A stretch of DNA of 64,000 nucleotides from Verrucomicrobiaceae bacterium (GCA_027484055.1 JAIXQH010000051.1:62001-126000); one strand, 5' to 3'; positions 16,112 through 25,408 are shown, numbered from the stretch's first letter. A program made the numbers and translations. The notes: generated by a model not told the origin, from the sequence alone.

Positions 16112-17776
16112 TCAAGGTTGATAGATGCTTTGGTAGTATTCATCGACCATGCGGTCGGCATCGAAGAAGGGCACGACGTCGTTCATGGCGTTGAGCACGA
16201 CTTGGCTCCACTCGGCGGGTTTGTCGTAGTAGAGCGGGAGTATTCTTTCATGCATGGCGTGGTAGAAACCGAGCAGGTCGTGGCGGTCACGGTCGTCTGC
16301 GCCGTGGGTGCGTGGTGCGGGTGGGATGATGAAGGAGTTCTCGCCATCCTTGGCGAATTCGCAGACCCAGCCGTCATAGGTGGAGAGGTTGACGGAGCCG
16401 TTCATGGCGGCGGTCATGCCAGAGGTTCCAGAGGCTTCGCGAGTGACGACGGGGTTGTTGAGCCAGACATCTGAGCCATTTTTTAGAAATCTGGAGAGTT
16501 CCAGCTCGTAGCCGACGAGCACGGTGGCGTTTGGGTAATCCTTGGTGAGGCCGATGAGGTGGTTGAAGGTGTCGATGGCAGAGTAGTCAAAGGGGTAGGG
16601 TTTCCCGGCCCAAATGATCTGGATGGGGTGCTCGCTATTCTGGAGCAGTGCGCGGAAGAGTGCCGCGTCGCGCGCGATGAGATCTGGCCGTTTGTAACCG
16701 GCGAACCGACGGGCCCAGACGAGGGTTAGAACATTCGCTTTGAACAACTTGCCCGTCTGGTCGGCGACGATGCGGAAGAGGCGTTCCTTAAGCTCACGCT
16801 TCCGGTGTTGGAGGGATTCGATGTCTTGGTGCAGCCGCGCATTTTCTAGGCCATGGTCCGCCCAGTATTTTTTGTTCTGGGCGTTGGTGACGTGGGTGAT
16901 GGGGCAGCAATCTGGGAAGTTTTGCCACATGTGGCGTGAGACTTCGCCATGAAGCTTGGATACTCCATTTGCTATGCGAGCGAGGCGGAGTGCCGCTAGG
17001 GTGTGGTTGAACTCATTTCCCGTGATCCCCGTGATCTGGCGCACTTCGGCCTCAGGGACATTGCCGAAGAAGGTGAAATCGCGCAGGAGGTTGAAGTCAT
17101 GCTTTTCATTGCCCGCCTCTTCGGGAGTGTGGGTGGTGAAGACGAGACGCTTTTTGACGGCGTCGAGGGTTTGGTGCTTTTGGTAAATCGAAAACGCAGC
17201 AGCAAGGCCGTGTGCCTCGTTCAAATGCCACACTTCGGGATCGACACCGAGCTCATCGAGCAAGCGTGCGCCACCCGCACCGAGGATGATGTATTGGGCG
17301 ATCCGGCGCAGGTGGTCTTGGTCGTAGAGCCGATGAGTGATGGCGCGGGAGAGGCTGTCATTTTCTTCGATATCCGTGCTGAGGAAGAACATCGGCACGG
17401 TATTAAAGACAGAGGCGGGCAGAAAAAGTGCTTTCACCCAGACGGGGTGACCATGGACCGGCACGGTGAAGCGGATGCCTGTGTCCTGAAGAAAGGCGTA
17501 TTCTTTCTTGCTGAACTGGACGGCCAGCTCCCGCTCTTCCCCGCGGGCCTGATTGTAATAGCCATAAGTCCACAAGATGCCGATGCCACAAAGGTTCTGC
17601 TTCATGTCCGCTGCAGCCCGCATGTGGGAGCCGGCGAGGAAACCTAGCCCGCCGGAGTAGATTTTAAAACTTTGATCAATCGCGAACTCGCAGGAAAAAT
17701 AAACCGCACTGGTCGCGTATTTTTCCGCGATTTCATAGGGATGTGCGAAGGCTTTAGGAAGAAAGGATGAGGCCAT
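16112..17776 (-). CDS. glgP: Short-type glycogen/alpha-glucan phosphorylase (GT35)
   Basis: A 554-residue GT35 family protein, shorter than the roughly 800-residue animal/E. coli type and in line with the short bacterial type. Landmarks: the N-terminal glycan-binding region (IYSGGLGFLAGSH), HLNEAHGLAA, FTTHTPEEAGNE, WARRFAGYKRPDL, the alpha-glucan contact region, and REASGTSGMTAAMNG followed by STYDGW. In classical phosphorylases the equivalent of GTSGM is followed by the lysine that holds pyridoxal phosphate; threonine stands here. A clade of related bacterial proteins may share this change, so activity should not be assumed lost. Expected role: release of glucose 1-phosphate from storage glucan in the cytoplasm. 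It is 71 bp from glcD, same strand. Confidence 0.85.
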   Translation of the reverse strand: MASSFLPKAFAHPYEIAEKYATSAVYFSCEFAIDQSFKIYSGGLGFLAGSHMRAAADMKQNLCGIGILWTYGYYNQARGEERELAVQFSKKEYAFLQDTGIRFTVPVHGHPVWVKALFLPASVFNTVPMFFLSTDIEENDSLSRAITHRLYDQDHLRRIAQYIILGAGGARLLDELGVDPEVWHLNEAHGLAAAFSIYQKHQTLDAVKKRLVFTTHTPEEAGNEKHDFNLLRDFTFFGNVPEAEVRQITGITGNEFNHTLAALRLARIANGVSKLHGEVSRHMWQNFPDCCPITHVTNAQNKKYWADHGLENARLHQDIESLQHRKRELKERLFRIVADQTGKLFKANVLTLVWARRFAGYKRPDLIARDAALFRALLQNSEHPIQIIWAGKPYPFDYSAIDTFNHLIGLTKDYPNATVLVGYELELSRFLKNGSDVWLNNPVVTREASGTSGMTAAMNGSVNLSTYDGWVCEFAKDGENSFIIPPAPRTHGADDRDRHDLLGFYHAMHERILPLYYDKPAEWSQVVLNAMNDVVPFFDADRMVDEYYQSIYQP

Positions 17777-17880
17777 GATGGTTCGGTGAAACGGGAGTAT
17801 CTTGCGAAAGCCTCACGCGATGTCGAGTCTGGCACCCAAGTAGGGTGTAAATTTAAACCGAGCACAGCCGGGCGTTTCGC

Positions 17881-18102
17881 TCACTCAGCTGGGGGCTGGA
17901 ATCTGTCCGCCTTTTCCCGGCCGTGGATGACCTCGATGGGAGCCACCCGATGGGTCTCCGCAAAACGCGAGGTGAGCCGGGCGGTGATTTCCGGGGAAAA
18001 GCCATCATGGGTCTCGATGATGAAATCCCAGTCCTTGAAGTGGCGGATGACTGCGTCGCTAAGCAAGTGTTCCTCGGAGCCCTTGCAATCCATGATCATC
18101 AA
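17881..18102 (-). pseudogene. C-terminal remnant of a FkbM-like methyltransferase
   Basis: About 73 residues (GLMIMDCKGSEEHLL, DWDFIIETHDG) resemble the last third of FkbM-family SAM-dependent methyltransferases, in which an acidic strand is followed by this layout. Upstream the same frame continues without a clear start into the 3' end of the GT9 gene, and the SAM-binding half is missing. It is best read as a decayed gene. It lies between glgP and the heptosyltransferase, so it may once have modified a cell-surface glycan. Confidence 0.4.
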
Positions 18103-18154
18103 GCCTCGCGACGTTGCGAGTCCATGAGGACGGAAATGACGTTTCCCACATGCT

Positions 18155-19099
18155 CTATATGAGCTGCGCTTGCACCACTTGCCACACCCGCTCCACGTCT
18201 AGCTCTGACTGGCAGCGTCCATCGAAAACACACTTCGAGAGCAGACAAGGCCCGCATTCCACGTGCCGCCGGATGACGGAGTGCCGACGCCCAAGCGGCC
18301 TTTTCCAAGCGGGATCATTTGGGCCAAAAAGCGTCACGCATGTCGCTCCGACATGAGCTGCTAGGTGGGGGAGCGTGCCATCTGCCGCCACTAGCAATCC
18401 ATGCACCGCCAGTAATGGCAGTGCACCCGCGAGCGGAGTCGCATGGAAAAACTCGGCCCCTCCGCCAAGTTGCTCTGCCAAGGATTTCCCCAGATTCCGC
18501 CCACCGTCCACGCTGACCGCCGTCACTCGCCGACCGGCAGCCTGAAGCCGTTTTCCGATTTCCACCCAGCGCTCCAAGGCCCATTCATGGCTCGCGCCAA
18601 AGTCGGAGCCTGGACATAAAAGCACCGCACCACTGGAGGGGGTGATCCCTAAATCCGCCGGTGCGAAATACTCCGCACGGTCCGTCCGCACTCCGAATTC
18701 TTCCACGGTCTCTAAATAATCCCGCACCCGGTGCGCCAAGGGATCTGCCACCACGGTCAGCGGACGCGTGAGAAGCTTGTTCAGCTTCTTCTCATCCATC
18801 CCCAGCCGAGTGGGAATCCCAGCGATCTTAAACGCCTCCGCCGCCGGCCCTACCTCCCACGCCAGCGAGGCATGCCATGAGCCAGAAAGCGCTGCCGCCA
18901 GCACCTTCGCCTTCGTCAGCGCCGGGAAATCCATCACCTTCAAGCCCTTCACGGTGAGCCAAAACTCCCGCTGCTCCGTGGAGCAGAGCACGCCCGTCGC
19001 CAAGCCCGAGCCGATCAATGCCCGCACTGCAGGAACCATAAAACATGCCTCATCCCAGCGCTGCGGCGCCGCCACAATCATTTCTCCAGCTAGCTTCAT
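18155..19099 (-). CDS. Glycosyltransferase family 9 (lipopolysaccharide heptosyltransferase-like)
   Basis: A GT9 protein of 314 residues from the ATG at 19099 (MKLAGEMIVAAPQRWDEACF). An upstream ATG at 19123 would add eight residues, but the family normally begins at the first beta-strand. Motifs: LLCPGSDFGASHEWALERW in the nucleotide-sugar domain, DGTLPHLAAHVGATCVTLFG, and a cysteine cluster CGPCLLSKCVF near the C-terminus as in WaaF/WaaC relatives. It would transfer a heptose (or similar) to the inner core of lipopolysaccharide at the cytoplasmic face of the inner membrane. Its first 15 codons and upstream region are duplicated 1.6 kb away. The exact acceptor cannot be told. Confidence 0.82.
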   Translation of the reverse strand: MKLAGEMIVAAPQRWDEACFMVPAVRALIGSGLATGVLCSTEQREFWLTVKGLKVMDFPALTKAKVLAAALSGSWHASLAWEVGPAAEAFKIAGIPTRLGMDEKKLNKLLTRPLTVVADPLAHRVRDYLETVEEFGVRTDRAEYFAPADLGITPSSGAVLLCPGSDFGASHEWALERWVEIGKRLQAAGRRVTAVSVDGGRNLGKSLAEQLGGGAEFFHATPLAGALPLLAVHGLLVAADGTLPHLAAHVGATCVTLFGPNDPAWKRPLGRRHSVIRRHVECGPCLLSKCVFDGRCQSELDVERVWQVVQAQLI

Positions 19100-19148
19100 T
19101 TCCCGCCACCCTAGTTCCCACACCTCCCCACGGGAACTGTAAAATCAC
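19052..19148 (-). repeat. Direct repeat copy A: 5' end and upstream region of the GT9 gene
   Basis: A 97-bp segment covering the first 15 or so codons and about 50 bp upstream of the GT9 gene. It matches 20662-20755 at most positions, with a 3-bp length difference (a GCC missing from copy B) and scattered substitutions. The two copies bracket a 1.5-kb cassette with a PEP-CTERM gene and an unrelated secreted-protein gene. Confidence 0.85.
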
Positions 19149-19344
19149 ACACTCCCAACGACGGTTCGCCCACCAGCTCTTTCAACGGCCCCGATGCAAA
19201 AAAATTTTCGGACCATTTTTTTCTTGCTGGTCATGTTTTGAAGCGATATGAGGCCCTGCCCCCAAAAATTTTATTTGTATCTCATGGATTCAGGAGATGC
19301 AGGATTTTGCCTTCCATTCTCCCTACTCACCCCCATCTCGATAC

Positions 19345-19971
19345 ATGATTGATAGTTTAACGATTGTCAGGATTGTTGGTGCACTTATCTGCTCAACTTT
19401 CGCCTTAACTGCGCAAACGCTCAATGTGTCCCTCACCAGTGTGACTCCGAGCGAAACGATCAGCGGTTCCTTCACCGGAGCTGGCGGTTTCGCAAACCGC
19501 CTTGCCGGGGTTTTGGTTTTTGACTACGCCGATGCCTTCTGCGTTGAGCCATTGCAGTCTGTTTCTGGAGTGGTGACATACGACGTGCAGTCTTACAACT
19601 CTCTGCCGAATGCGGATTCCATTGCCAGAGTTTTAGGCGCTTATCTAGGTTCTTCAAAAACCAGCTTGGAGGCAGCATCTGCACAGTGGGCGATATGGGA
19701 AATCGTCGGCGATGGCATCGGCAGTCGGTCATTCAGAAATGGGAACACCCAAATCTTTTTCGATAGAAGAACTGGGGTTCTACGCGAAAGCATCGAGAGA
19801 AGAGCACTTGAGTATTATGATTTAAGCCAGTTGCTGAGTACTCCTGCTGCGTCATTTGTGTATGCCACAAATCCCACCAGCCAAAATGTGGTTTTTATGA
19901 TTCCAGAGCCAAGCAGCAGTTTACTGGGAGTTTCGAGTCTCGCTGCATTGCTGTTACGCCGGCGGCGCTGA
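19345..19971 (+). CDS. Secreted protein with PEP-CTERM sorting tail
   Basis: A 208-residue protein from the ATG at 19345. Signal peptide: IVRIVGALICSTFALTAQ. The body is rich in Ser, Thr and Val, with FCVEPLQSV and AQWAIWEIVGDG, similar to small PEP-CTERM surface proteins. The tail reads IPEPSSSLLGVSSLAALLL followed by four arginines: a Pro-Glu-Pro motif, a membrane span and a basic end. Such tails direct proteins to exosortase/archaeosortase processing in exopolysaccharide-producing bacteria. No exosortase gene is in the window. It stands alone on its strand, inside a cassette flanked by duplicated GT9 5' ends. Confidence 0.75.
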   Translation: MIDSLTIVRIVGALICSTFALTAQTLNVSLTSVTPSETISGSFTGAGGFANRLAGVLVFDYADAFCVEPLQSVSGVVTYDVQSYNSLPNADSIARVLGAYLGSSKTSLEAASAQWAIWEIVGDGIGSRSFRNGNTQIFFDRRTGVLRESIERRALEYYDLSQLLSTPAASFVYATNPTSQNVVFMIPEPSSSLLGVSSLAALLLRRRR

Positions 19972-20146
19972 GTGCAAAACTCATTGGCTTTCGACAAGCG
20001 ATCGGTTATCGACTGAAAGCAGGACGGAGCGAATCGTCAACTCGGCCACTCCTTGCGCGCAGAACTCAAGGCTGCGCGGACTAACCCAGCGATGATAGCC
20101 GAGAACAAACCCTTTGAGGTTTTCACACAAAGCCAAAAGTAGCCGG

Positions 20147-20638
20147 CTATTTGGTTACCTCTAATGACTTTAAAACTTCCAAAGTCTCCTTGTGAAAGGA
20201 TGTCGCATCGACACTGGACGAATGATAGAACGAACTTTTTTCAGATTCGACAAAAAGTGATGCTTCATACATTCTAAACCTAATTGCAGGATGATATTCG
20301 TAAGAAATAATATACCATTTGTTACTGGCCAAGCAATGCAGCAAATACGGTCGAGTGTCTTGATAAAATGGAGCATTCCCTTGATTTAGCTTATCGTCGG
20401 CAAGAGCCATTTCGTAAACCGATTTCAAATCACCTTCGATTGTATACTTCGAGAGCAATTTGATAGGGCTATAAAATTGAACTGTGGCCATTGGTTCAGC
20501 TCCTTCGGAAAAAATCACACTTGGACGAATATGATTATTGGAAATTCTGATTTTCTTTTTAGAAACCTCATACAATTCAACTTGCGCTGCATTTACGGAG
20601 GCCGCAACGCAAAGCATAAATATTACTAAAGTTTTCAT
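20147..20638 (-). CDS. Small secreted protein of unknown function
   Basis: A 163-residue protein with an N-terminal signal peptide (LVIFMLCVAASVNA) and no family I recognise. The remainder is a mixed alpha/beta sequence (VELYEVSKKKIRISNN, ATVQFYSPIKLL, LLHCLASNKWYIISYEYH) without metal or catalytic motifs. The gene is clearly A+T-rich compared with neighbours, suggesting recent acquisition, and lies with the PEP-CTERM gene between the two duplicated GT9 5' ends. Likely periplasmic or outer-surface; nothing more can be said. Confidence 0.6.
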   Translation of the reverse strand: MKTLVIFMLCVAASVNAAQVELYEVSKKKIRISNNHIRPSVIFSEGAEPMATVQFYSPIKLLSKYTIEGDLKSVYEMALADDKLNQGNAPFYQDTRPYLLHCLASNKWYIISYEYHPAIRFRMYEASLFVESEKSSFYHSSSVDATSFHKETLEVLKSLEVTK

Positions 20639-20661
20639 TTTGATTAATTAAAGAGCGCCTA

Positions 20662-20755
20662 ATCCCAACGCAGCGGCGCCACAATCATTTCTCCAGCTAG
20701 CTTCATTTCCCGCCACCATAGTCCCCACACATCCCTACGGGAACTATAAAATCAG
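20662..20755 (-). repeat. Direct repeat copy B: truncated 5' end of the GT9 gene
   Basis: The second copy of the GT9 start region. It encodes MKLAGEMIVAPLRWD and then a TAG stop, so it is a dead gene start and not a promoter-only match. Divergence from copy A is moderate, indicating that the duplication is not brand new. Confidence 0.82.
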
Positions 20756-20831
20756 ATCACCCCCGCCCCACCGCTCCAACCCGCCTGCTTACCCACAATT
20801 TCCCAGGAAAACTATGTGAATTCGACTGCGC

Positions 20832-21593
20832 TCAAGGCTGCGCGGCGGTTTCACCGGGCATGAACCAGATGTTGCGGAAGCGGTTGGGGTTTAGGTGATC
20901 TTGGAGACGGAGGCCACTCTTCTGAATGGGGGTGGAAAAGGTGACGTGATCCTGAACCAGCACCTGATTGTGGTAAACGGTGATGACGGCGGGCTGCGCG
21001 ACTTTTCCACCATCCAGCTTGGCGCGCTGGATGTAGATGTCATAACACTGCCAGAGACCGGGGGCGCGGCAGGCGTTCACCAAGGGTGGGTGTTTTTTGT
21101 AGAGGGCGGCAGCCTGACCGTCGAAATAGGTTTTATTTCCAAAGGAGTCGAGGACTTGAAGTTCGGGAAAGCCGTCGATGAAAACGCCGCTATTGCCCCG
21201 GCCCTGACCGCTGCCTTTGACTTCGGCAGGGGTCGCCCATTCGAGATGAAGACGGCCACTGGTGATGGGACTTTCTTGGGTGCCGACTAAGCGTTGCGAG
21301 ACGGAGCCGCTAGGTGTGCTGACTTCCATGTAGCCATTTTCCACCTTCCAGCCGAATGCGTTGTTAGGCTTGGGGTCTTTGGGATTGGGGAAGCTGACCC
21401 ATCCTTTCGCGTCCTGACCGTCAAAGAGAATCACGGCTCCTTGCGGCGGCGGGACGAGCGTGCCGTCATACTTTGGCGCGACGACGGGTGGCTCCGTGCC
21501 AGTCTGTTCTTGGCCTTCCGCCGCCACGAGCGGGCCGCTGAGTAGTCCGAGGAGCGAGAAGATAAGCGGTAGTTTTTTCAGTTCAGGATTCAT
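20832..21593 (-). CDS. Secreted DUF1080 (3-keto-disaccharide hydrolase-type) protein
   Basis: A 253-residue protein with a signal peptide (LPLIFSLLGLLSGPLVAA) and a DUF1080 jelly-roll domain: AVILFDGQDAKGWVSF, GNSGVFIDGFPELQVLDSFGN, and ACRAPGLWQCYDIYIQRAK. DUF1080 proteins are abundant in planctomycetes and verrucomicrobia. Several characterised members cleave 3-keto-glycosides or bind glycans. It probably acts in the periplasm or outside the cell on plant or algal glycoconjugates. It is single in its transcription unit. A second DUF1080 gene of another subtype is at 51220. Confidence 0.85.
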   Translation of the reverse strand: MNPELKKLPLIFSLLGLLSGPLVAAEGQEQTGTEPPVVAPKYDGTLVPPPQGAVILFDGQDAKGWVSFPNPKDPKPNNAFGWKVENGYMEVSTPSGSVSQRLVGTQESPITSGRLHLEWATPAEVKGSGQGRGNSGVFIDGFPELQVLDSFGNKTYFDGQAAALYKKHPPLVNACRAPGLWQCYDIYIQRAKLDGGKVAQPAVITVYHNQVLVQDHVTFSTPIQKSGLRLQDHLNPNRFRNIWFMPGETAAQP

Positions 21594-21742
21594 GGTGGAT
21601 TTTTAAAAATTAACGATGGCGGCGCAGAATAGGCCTGCCTTGAGCGGCTATTCCAGCCCGGATATGGCCTTGCCGGAGCAGTTTAGCGAGGCGAATTCCT
21701 GCGCCTTGCCCTGTCGGAATCCGCCGCCTAGGGTGTGCTCAC

Positions 21743-24271
21743 ATGCCTCCTGAACCTGTTGCAAATGATCCGACACCCCGCCAGTGGATCGGATTCTGGT
21801 GCATGATTTTGCAGCAAACGCAAAATGCCTTCAGCGATAAAATGGCACAATTCACCTTGATCCCACTCGGTTCTGCCGTGGGATTTGTGCTGCTGATCCC
21901 GGTGGGCGCAGGGGTCGAGGTGGATGTGCCTTCCGCCGCCGGGCTGATGATGGCGCTGCCGATGATCCTTTTCGCGCCGCTCACCGGGTGGCTGAGTGAC
22001 CGTTTTTCTAAACGAGATGTGATGCTCGGCACCTCGACGGTGCAGTCCCTGGTGCTGATCCTGATCGTGGTGGCGGTGTGGTGGAAAAACATGCCGCTGG
22101 CGCTGGGCGGGTTTTTCGCGTTAGCGGTGCAAGCGTCGTTTTACAGCCCCGCCAAGATCGGCATCACCAAGGAGCTCGTCGGCTCGAAGCACTTGGGATT
22201 TGCCGCTGGCATTCAGCAAATGACCGCCATGCTTGCCATCCTCGTCGGGCAGATTTTTGCAGGCTGGCTCTTCGACCACCGCTTCACCGGCCACGGCGGT
22301 GGCTCGGACATCGCGTGGACCGTGGCCCTCTTCCCCTTGCTGTTACTGGCAGGCTGCTCCCTGCCCTCCTTGGCCTTAGCATGGTCGGTGCCACGGGTTC
22401 CGGCACAAGGCGGCCCACCGTTCACGGTGAAAATGACCTTCAGGCATTTCGCCAGCTTGCTGACGCTGTGGCAGGACGCAGCACTGCGGCGCGCTTCATT
22501 CGGCGTGGCCTTTTTCTGGGGCTTCGCGGCGTTTATCAATCTGTGGTCGGTGAAGTTGGCCAAGACGCTAACAGGCGGTGGCGAGGGCTTTGGCACAATG
22601 TCTTCTCTCTTCATGGCTGCGGCCTCGCTGGGCATGGCAGCGGGCTTCGGCTTTGCTTCATTTTTGATGCGGAAACGTATCGAGCTCGGCTGGGTGCCGG
22701 TGGCGGGATTTGCGATGACACTCAGCGCGCTGGCCCTCGCGTTCATGAATCCCGGAGGCATGTTATTTCTCGGCACCTTGGCATTTCTGGCCTTCTCCGG
22801 CGCAGTATTCTTGGCCCCGCTGAGCGCATGGATGCAGGACCACTACCCAGCGGAAAAGCGCGGTGAGTTGCAGTCCGCAGTGAATCTCCAGAACTGCATC
22901 GCAGGGATCATCGCGGTGCTCTGCATCGGGGTGTTTGAATACTCAGATAAGATTTTACACGTCCCGCCCATCCATGGATTCCGCCTGGAAATCGGCTTCG
23001 TCGGCCTCGTTTGTGGCTTGATGAGTCTATCCATCGTGCGGCTGTTACCCGGTGATTTCATCCGTCTGCTTGGCGGCGCTCTGGTCCGGACGATTTACCG
23101 AATCAAGGTTGTCAATCGCGAGAACATCCCGGCGACGGGAGGGGCGCTGCTTTTACCCAATCACGTGACGTTTGCAGATGGTTTTTTCATCGCCGCGTCC
23201 TGCTCGCGTCCCGTGCGGTTTGTGATGGATGAGGTTTTCATGGCCAAGCCCTCGATCCGCTTATTTGCGAAAATTTTCGAGATCGTCGCCATCCGTCAAG
23301 ATCAGCCCCGGGAGGCGATCCGCATCACCATCGACGCGCTCAAAAAAGGCGGTTTGGTATGCCTTTTCCCAGAAGGGCAGCTCACCCGCACCGGCACGCT
23401 CAACGAACTGCGCCGTGGCTTCGAACTCATCGCCCGCAAGGCCGGCCACCCGCTGATTCCGATGTGGTGCGATGGCTCGTGGGCCTCAATTTTCTCCTTC
23501 GAACGCGGTCGATTTTTCCGAAAAGTCCCCTACCAGTTGCCCTTCGGCATGACCCTGGCCTTCGGCAAAGAGATACCCGCCGGTGCCGCCAGCCTGGACG
23601 CCGTGCGCGACGGCTTGCACCGCTGCTCGGCAGATGCTCTCGCGGGTGCCTTCGACTCCGCCTCTTGGGAGCATAAACGCCTCAAAGGAAAGGGCCCGCT
23701 CGCCGAGCAATTTCGCGCCTGTGCCGCCAGCACCCGCCGCCGACTGTGGATGAATGGCCACCAAATCGCTCAAATCAATGCCCTCCAACGCCATACACCC
23801 GTCCAAGCCCTCGCGACGGAATCCCTACCTCTCGGCCTACTTGCATTTGCCGATCTTTTTGCTTCGCCGCTGATAGCCCACCCCACTTTCCAAGACTCAC
23901 CGCTGGCCACCTGGGTCGGTGGCGAGCGAGTCCGTGAAATGGTCATCGGAGAATGCGTCTTCTACGACTTCAGCCCGCAGGCCTTGGAGCCGATTTCACG
24001 GCCAGGTGTTCAGCATTTTCCCTGCCTCGCCGTCGCCGGAGTGGTCATTTCCATGTCCATGCCACACCCAGCGCTGCCCCAAGCAGACAGCGAGTATCAA
24101 CCCGGCCATAAACCCGGCACATGGGGAAAACTCCTGCCCGGCTGGTATCTCGTCACTGGAGAAAATGGCCAACTCCACGCCCACGGCCCAGCCGCCCCCG
24201 CAGAGGGGTTGGCCCTGCCGCCGCAGTGTTTTCTCGATCCTGAAGGATTCCTGACTGCTTCCATTTCATGA
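21743..24271 (+). CDS. MFS transporter fused to PlsC-type acyltransferase, with an Aas-like C-terminal tail
   Basis: An 842-residue fusion. Residues 12-440 have about 12 hydrophobic helices of a major-facilitator (LplT-like lysophospholipid flippase) domain, with GWLSDRFSKRD between helices 2 and 3. Residues 450-640 are a lysophospholipid acyltransferase: NHVTFADG (HX4D, near 473) and FPEGQLTRTG (near 543). E. coli Aas has acyltransferase plus acyl-ACP synthetase domains, and LplT-Aas fusions occur. The final 190 residues here retain only scattered resemblance to an adenylating domain (GTWGKLLPG near 792 and FLDPEGFL), far too short for a working synthetase. Predicted role: import and reacylation of lysophospholipid at the inner membrane. 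Confidence 0.8.
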   Translation: MPPEPVANDPTPRQWIGFWCMILQQTQNAFSDKMAQFTLIPLGSAVGFVLLIPVGAGVEVDVPSAAGLMMALPMILFAPLTGWLSDRFSKRDVMLGTSTVQSLVLILIVVAVWWKNMPLALGGFFALAVQASFYSPAKIGITKELVGSKHLGFAAGIQQMTAMLAILVGQIFAGWLFDHRFTGHGGGSDIAWTVALFPLLLLAGCSLPSLALAWSVPRVPAQGGPPFTVKMTFRHFASLLTLWQDAALRRASFGVAFFWGFAAFINLWSVKLAKTLTGGGEGFGTMSSLFMAAASLGMAAGFGFASFLMRKRIELGWVPVAGFAMTLSALALAFMNPGGMLFLGTLAFLAFSGAVFLAPLSAWMQDHYPAEKRGELQSAVNLQNCIAGIIAVLCIGVFEYSDKILHVPPIHGFRLEIGFVGLVCGLMSLSIVRLLPGDFIRLLGGALVRTIYRIKVVNRENIPATGGALLLPNHVTFADGFFIAASCSRPVRFVMDEVFMAKPSIRLFAKIFEIVAIRQDQPREAIRITIDALKKGGLVCLFPEGQLTRTGTLNELRRGFELIARKAGHPLIPMWCDGSWASIFSFERGRFFRKVPYQLPFGMTLAFGKEIPAGAASLDAVRDGLHRCSADALAGAFDSASWEHKRLKGKGPLAEQFRACAASTRRRLWMNGHQIAQINALQRHTPVQALATESLPLGLLAFADLFASPLIAHPTFQDSPLATWVGGERVREMVIGECVFYDFSPQALEPISRPGVQHFPCLAVAGVVISMSMPHPALPQADSEYQPGHKPGTWGKLLPGWYLVTGENGQLHAHGPAAPAEGLALPPQCFLDPEGFLTASIS

Positions 24272-24521
24272 AAGATGCCCCCGTCTTGAATCGAACACGA
24301 GGGCGATTCCCATTCGATTTACTGGAATCCGAATACCGGACGCCGCGAGCCCGTCCCGCGACATGCGGAAGTCCCGGAGCCGTGAAAGAGCCCGCGAAAA
24401 GACGGCCGCACCATCCCTTAAAACCTGCGTGGGAAAGAATGCCGCAGGAGCACGCTACGCCGATGCCACGTCTGATTCTACCAAGTTCCTAAGCCGCGTG
24501 CAGACGCTCCCGGTAAAGCAC

Positions 24522-24557
24522 AAAAAACCCTGTAACCTTTTGAGTTACAGGGTTTTT
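24522..24557 (-). terminator. Rho-independent terminator after tRNA-Arg
   Basis: AAACCCTGTAAC pairs with GTTACAGGGTTT around a CTTTTGA loop, with an A-run on the plus strand that reads as a T-run on the minus strand. It lies immediately downstream of the minus-strand tRNA-Arg. Confidence 0.85.
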
Positions 24558-24561
24558 AGAG

Positions 24562-24640
<79 letters not shown>

Positions 24641-24752
24641 TGCGACTTGCGCGGGGCGGAAAGAAGCGCAATTTTCTGGGGCCTGTCAAGAATTTCGGCA
24701 GCTTTTTCATTTCTGCCTGACGCCTCGATTCCGTAGGGCTAAGTTCCCGCTC

Positions 24753-25403
24753 ATGGAGCACCGGGCGGAACTGTGGCGGACTTTGCGGCGGATCATCACG
24801 CTGGGGGCGGTGATCGGCGGGGCTTACTTTTTGGTGGTCCGTCCGATTGAGCGGGCGCTTACGGTGACGCAGGCGAGCCTCTCGAAGAGCTTGTCAGAAG
24901 TTCTGGCAGCGGTCACGGGGGCAGACACCCGCATTGTCGAGGGGCGGGCGGAAATTGTGGAGACGGCGGAAATTTCTGAGCTGTCACTCTTGGAAATGCG
25001 GATGAGTGCCACGCGGACGATCGAGAAATCGGAAAATTTGTCCATCCTGCCCTTGGGGACCAAGAAACTGATCGTGCGCGGTCACTACACGGTAAAGGGC
25101 GGGTATCGACTGAAGAATGGGGTCTCGCTGCGGATGGAGCAGGGGCGGCCGGTTGCTCGATTTCCCAAGCCTGAAGTGCTGTCGGTTGAGTTGCTGGACT
25201 TCGATGTGCTGAGCGAGGACAGCGGGTGGCTGAATCATGTGCAGCCGGCGGACCGGGCGCAGATTCTACGCGAGCTGCGGAGCCAAATGCGGGCCGAAGC
25301 CGAGGCGAGCGGTCTGCTGGACACGGTGGAAAGCTCACTGCGGACGCGCCTGCGGGATTTGCTAGGCGCAGAATCGGTGACGGTGGAGCAGGTGCTGCCG
25401 TAG
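24753..25403 (+). CDS. DUF4230 family protein, membrane-anchored
   Basis: A 216-residue protein with one N-terminal transmembrane helix (IITLGAVIGGAYFLVV) and an extracytoplasmic DUF4230 domain. The family hallmarks are visible: LPLGTKKLIVRGHYTVKGG, FPKPEVLSVELLDFDVL, and an amphipathic C-terminal helix rich in Arg and Glu ending in RLRDLLG. Function of the family is not established; it is often annotated as a conserved envelope protein. The gene starts 115 bp after the divergently oriented tRNA-Arg and runs convergently into an 88-codon gene with only 5 bp between stops. Confidence 0.8.
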   Translation: MEHRAELWRTLRRIITLGAVIGGAYFLVVRPIERALTVTQASLSKSLSEVLAAVTGADTRIVEGRAEIVETAEISELSLLEMRMSATRTIEKSENLSILPLGTKKLIVRGHYTVKGGYRLKNGVSLRMEQGRPVARFPKPEVLSVELLDFDVLSEDSGWLNHVQPADRAQILRELRSQMRAEAEASGLLDTVESSLRTRLRDLLGAESVTVEQVLP

Positions 25404-25408
25404 GAAAT

